In this document: positions 32,033 through 33,560 of the stretch, in pieces | How the letters are laid out: every line of letters starts with the position of its first letter | Numbering within the stretch: position 1 is the stretch's first letter | Source: SUP05 sp964577715 | GTDB lineage: Bacteria > Pseudomonadota > Gammaproteobacteria > PS1 > Pseudothioglobaceae | Length of the DNA stretch: 33,560 bases | Assembly: GCA_964577715.1 (NCBI GenBank) | Contig: CAZOAA010000018.1 | Span: 1-33,560, forward strand | Direction of reading: 5' to 3' | The notes under the pieces: model-generated | Told to the model about the DNA's origin: nothing | Databases searched by the model: none | Seen by the model: the letters and a program-made list of their open reading frames with translations, nothing else | Made by a program: the position numbers and the translations under genes

Positions 32033-33193
32033 ATGAGCAAACATAAAAATCCATATCCAGGTGAGAATAATACAGGGCACTTTTGGGATGATGATAATGA
32101 TGTTAGAGAGTTAAATAATCGTCCACCAAGATGGTATATGATGGCGCTGTATTTAGGCACCCTCTCTGTTATTGTTTATGCGTTTTACTATCCAACGATT
32201 CCATGGTTTGGAGAGCATAGCAAGGGTTCAGCCGAATGGACTCAGGTTTCTGAAATGAAAGAAAGTGTTCAGCAGCTAGAAGATTATCGTGAAGCAAGAT
32301 TTGCCGATAAGGAAAAAGCCATTGCTGAAAAATCATTAGAAGAAATTGTGCTCGATACCGAGTTAAGAGATTATGCAGTTAAAACAGCCAAAGTACTCTT
32401 TGGTGATAACTGTGCAGCTTGTCATGGCGCTGGTGGTCAGGGTAATGATGGTTTCCCAGTATTAGCAGACGATGACTGGGTATTTGGCGGTACATTAGCA
32501 CAAATTAGCGCAACAGTTACTCATGGTAAAAAAGGCTCTATGCCAGGTAAGGGCATGTTGGGCAATTTAACTGACCCAGAAATGGAAAAATTAACTGACT
32601 ATGTTATGGGGTTGAGTCAGGGTAAAGATGACCCTGCTGGAAAAGTACTTTATATGAAAGGTATGTGTATGGCGTGTCATGGCCCTAACGGTAAGCCATC
32701 AGCACCAACGGCTGCTAATTTAACAGACGGCATCTGGCGCTTTAAAGCAGACGATCAAAGGGCGTCAGTATTACGTACAATCAAACACGGTGTTAACAAG
32801 CCGGGCGATCCAAACACACAAGATGCTGTTATGCCAGCATTTGGAGCCTCAGGTGTGATTGATGCAACGCAGCTTAAAAAACTAGTGGTTTATGTTCATC
32901 AACTAGGTGGCGGCGAAAAAGTTATTCCACCAACGCCTGAAGAGCTTAAACCTGTTGCTGCTAAAGGTTCTTCATTTGCCGCAGTTATTGCTGCTGCTGA
33001 AGCCAACTATAAAAAGGCCTTAGACGCATCAATGGCTTGGAGAGATACTGGCAGTATGATTAAAGAAGCTAAAAAATTAAACAAAGCAGGTAAAGGTGAT
33101 GTTGCAATCGCACTGGCTAAAAAGGCCAATACGCAAGCAGTGAATGCGTTGGTGCAAGCCGCTGTCGCTGGCTCTGCCGGTCCAAGATTTTAA
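32033..33193 (+). CDS. ccoP: cbb3-type oxidase subunit III (dihaem cytochrome c) with SoxK-like C-terminal extension
   Basis: A 386-residue protein, about 80 residues longer than the usual CcoP of roughly 290-310. Residues 1-60 are the standard N-terminus (NPYPGENNTGHFWDDDNDVRELNNRPPRW) with one membrane helix. Two cytochrome c domains follow: CAACH (127-131) with Met170, and CMACH (212-216) with Met267. The second domain ends around LVVYVHQLGG (293). Beyond a Pro-rich linker (299-308), an Ala/Lys-rich helical domain (about 312-386) contains AMAWRDTG-type and LAKKANTQAVNALVQA segments that resemble SoxXA-binding protein (SoxK). That likeness is from memory of the pattern. GAGGAGAAGAG precedes the ATG, and a terminator follows. 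No ccoG, ccoH, ccoI or ccoS lies downstream. Confidence 0.95.
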   Translation: MSKHKNPYPGENNTGHFWDDDNDVRELNNRPPRWYMMALYLGTLSVIVYAFYYPTIPWFGEHSKGSAEWTQVSEMKESVQQLEDYREARFADKEKAIAEKSLEEIVLDTELRDYAVKTAKVLFGDNCAACHGAGGQGNDGFPVLADDDWVFGGTLAQISATVTHGKKGSMPGKGMLGNLTDPEMEKLTDYVMGLSQGKDDPAGKVLYMKGMCMACHGPNGKPSAPTAANLTDGIWRFKADDQRASVLRTIKHGVNKPGDPNTQDAVMPAFGASGVIDATQLKKLVVYVHQLGGGEKVIPPTPEELKPVAAKGSSFAAVIAAAEANYKKALDASMAWRDTGSMIKEAKKLNKAGKGDVAIALAKKANTQAVNALVQAAVAGSAGPRF

Positions 33194-33208
33194 TTAAATG
33201 TTGTTATT

Positions 33209-33239
33209 AAAAATGCCTCTTTTAAGAGGCATTTTTTTT
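33209..33239 (+). terminator. intrinsic terminator after ccoP
   Basis: A hairpin with stem ATGCCTCTT/AAGAGGCAT (33213-33221 with 33224-33232), extended by A/T pairs, a very small loop and a run of eight T (33232-33239). It starts 16 bases after the ccoP stop and ends the ccoNOQP message. Confidence 0.9.
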
Positions 33240-33269
33240 GCATAAAAGACAATATTATTTTTCATTGAT

Positions 33270-33283
33270 TTGACACACGTCAA
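33270..33283 (+). promoter_or_regulatory. candidate FNR/CRP-family operator before the last gene
   Basis: TTGAC-ACAC-GTCAA is a perfect palindrome with the FNR-type 5-4-5 layout; each half-site differs from TTGAT by its last base. A TATACA hexamer at 33304-33309 puts the centre near -40, close to a class II position. It lies 60 bases before the ATG at 33343. Confidence 0.5.
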
Positions 33284-33342
33284 GTATCAGACAAGTGCTG
33301 AGATATACAATGGCCATTATAAATACTTGACAAAGGTTTGAT

Positions 33343-33560
33343 AATGAAAAACATTACAATAGCAATTTATTCAATTATTATCTTTATAGGCTCTTCTATT
33401 GTTTCAGTCAATGCTTTCAATGGGGGAATGTCTCCATACAGTAAAGACTCGTTTGTTACAAAAAAAGGAATCATTGCCAAGGTTGAGTCTTCATCTTTTA
33501 ATCCAGTTATGGGACAAAAAGGTTTGCATCTTAAGGTTAATACCGCATCTGGAAACTACA
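33343..33560 (+). CDS. exported protein of unknown function, N-terminal part (cut by window edge)
   Basis: Seventy-two codons are present before the window ends. The reading starts with ATG at 33343 after an AAAGG site. It gives a clear Sec signal peptide (hydrophobic to about residue 20, cleavage likely after VNA), then FNGGMSPYSKDSF and a beta-rich stretch, GIIAKVESSSFNPVMGQKGLHLKVNT. The latter recalls small periplasmic OB-fold-like domains, but the end of the protein is missing, so I do not name a family. It is a separate unit after the ccoP terminator, with its own candidate operator. Confidence 0.75.

Noticed and set aside
31960..32160. Open frame of 66 codons on the minus strand over ccoQ and the start of ccoP
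   Set aside because: Both ccoQ and ccoP are secure on the plus strand; the opposite frame is a by-product.
1..33560. tRNA, rRNA, riboswitch, CRISPR, IS element or prophage signals
   Set aside because: I looked through all gaps between genes (none above about 230 bases) and found no cloverleaf-like, repeat-spacer or transposase-like sequence.

Overview
The window reads as chromosomal DNA from an AT-rich gammaproteobacterium with a compact genome. The cytochrome bc1 operon, the caa3-like oxidase, the cbb3 oxidase, the DUF2970/DUF2909/DUF2189 proteins, FKBP, AnmK and the gene neighbourhoods all fit this. The base composition, very tight packing and a SoxK-like domain fused to CcoP make me suspect a sulfur-oxidising lineage of the SUP05/Thioglobaceae type. 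That placement is inference from remembered protein flavour, not a search result. There are no rRNA or tRNA genes, insertion sequences, prophage genes or CRISPR arrays that I can see. No stretch longer than about 230 bases lacks a gene.

Layout: (1) 1-1991, minus strand: petA-petB-petC (Rieske, cytochrome b, start of cytochrome c1), the ubiquinol:cytochrome c reductase operon. (2) 2103-7242: a DciA-like (DUF721) gene, divergent from a plus-strand operon secA-anmK-pyrC whose genes overlap. (3) 7205-9388, minus: a 66-residue membrane protein, mutY and ribF. (4) 9489-14592, minus: a tight six-gene unit purC, DUF2797 gene, FKBP, alaC-type aminotransferase, P-loop protein of unknown function, metA. 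(5) 14675-15283: a small exported Sel1-like protein. (6) 15277-18776, minus: uppS-cdsA-dxr-M23 peptidase. (7) 18867-19640: hisF.

(8) 19707-33193 is a respiratory island of about 13.5 kb. It holds a Sco-like protein, ctaB and a DUF2970 protein (plus strand), convergent with sco1 and ctaA (minus), then a DUF2189 membrane protein (minus). Divergent from that come coxB (with fused cytochrome c), coxA, a 32-residue assembly peptide, ctaG and coxC. These are followed by a DUF2909 protein and SURF1, then ccoN-ccoO-ccoQ-ccoP. Two clear intrinsic terminators close the cox and cco units, and a third closes the DUF2189 gene. A new exported protein begins at 33343 and runs off the window.

Together the island encodes two haem-copper oxidases: a low-affinity caa3/aa3 type and a high-affinity cbb3 type. 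It also encodes haem A synthesis (CtaB, CtaA) and copper delivery (Sco, CtaG, SURF1). The bc1 complex that would feed both lies about 18 kb away. A perfect FNR/ANR-type box (TTGAT-N4-ATCAA) sits before ccoN, and weaker relatives sit before coxB and before the last, partial gene, which suggests oxygen-responsive control. The most unusual coding feature is an extension of about 85 residues at the C-terminus of CcoP that resembles SoxXA-binding protein (SoxK). It hints at a physical link between periplasmic thiosulfate oxidation and the cbb3 oxidase.
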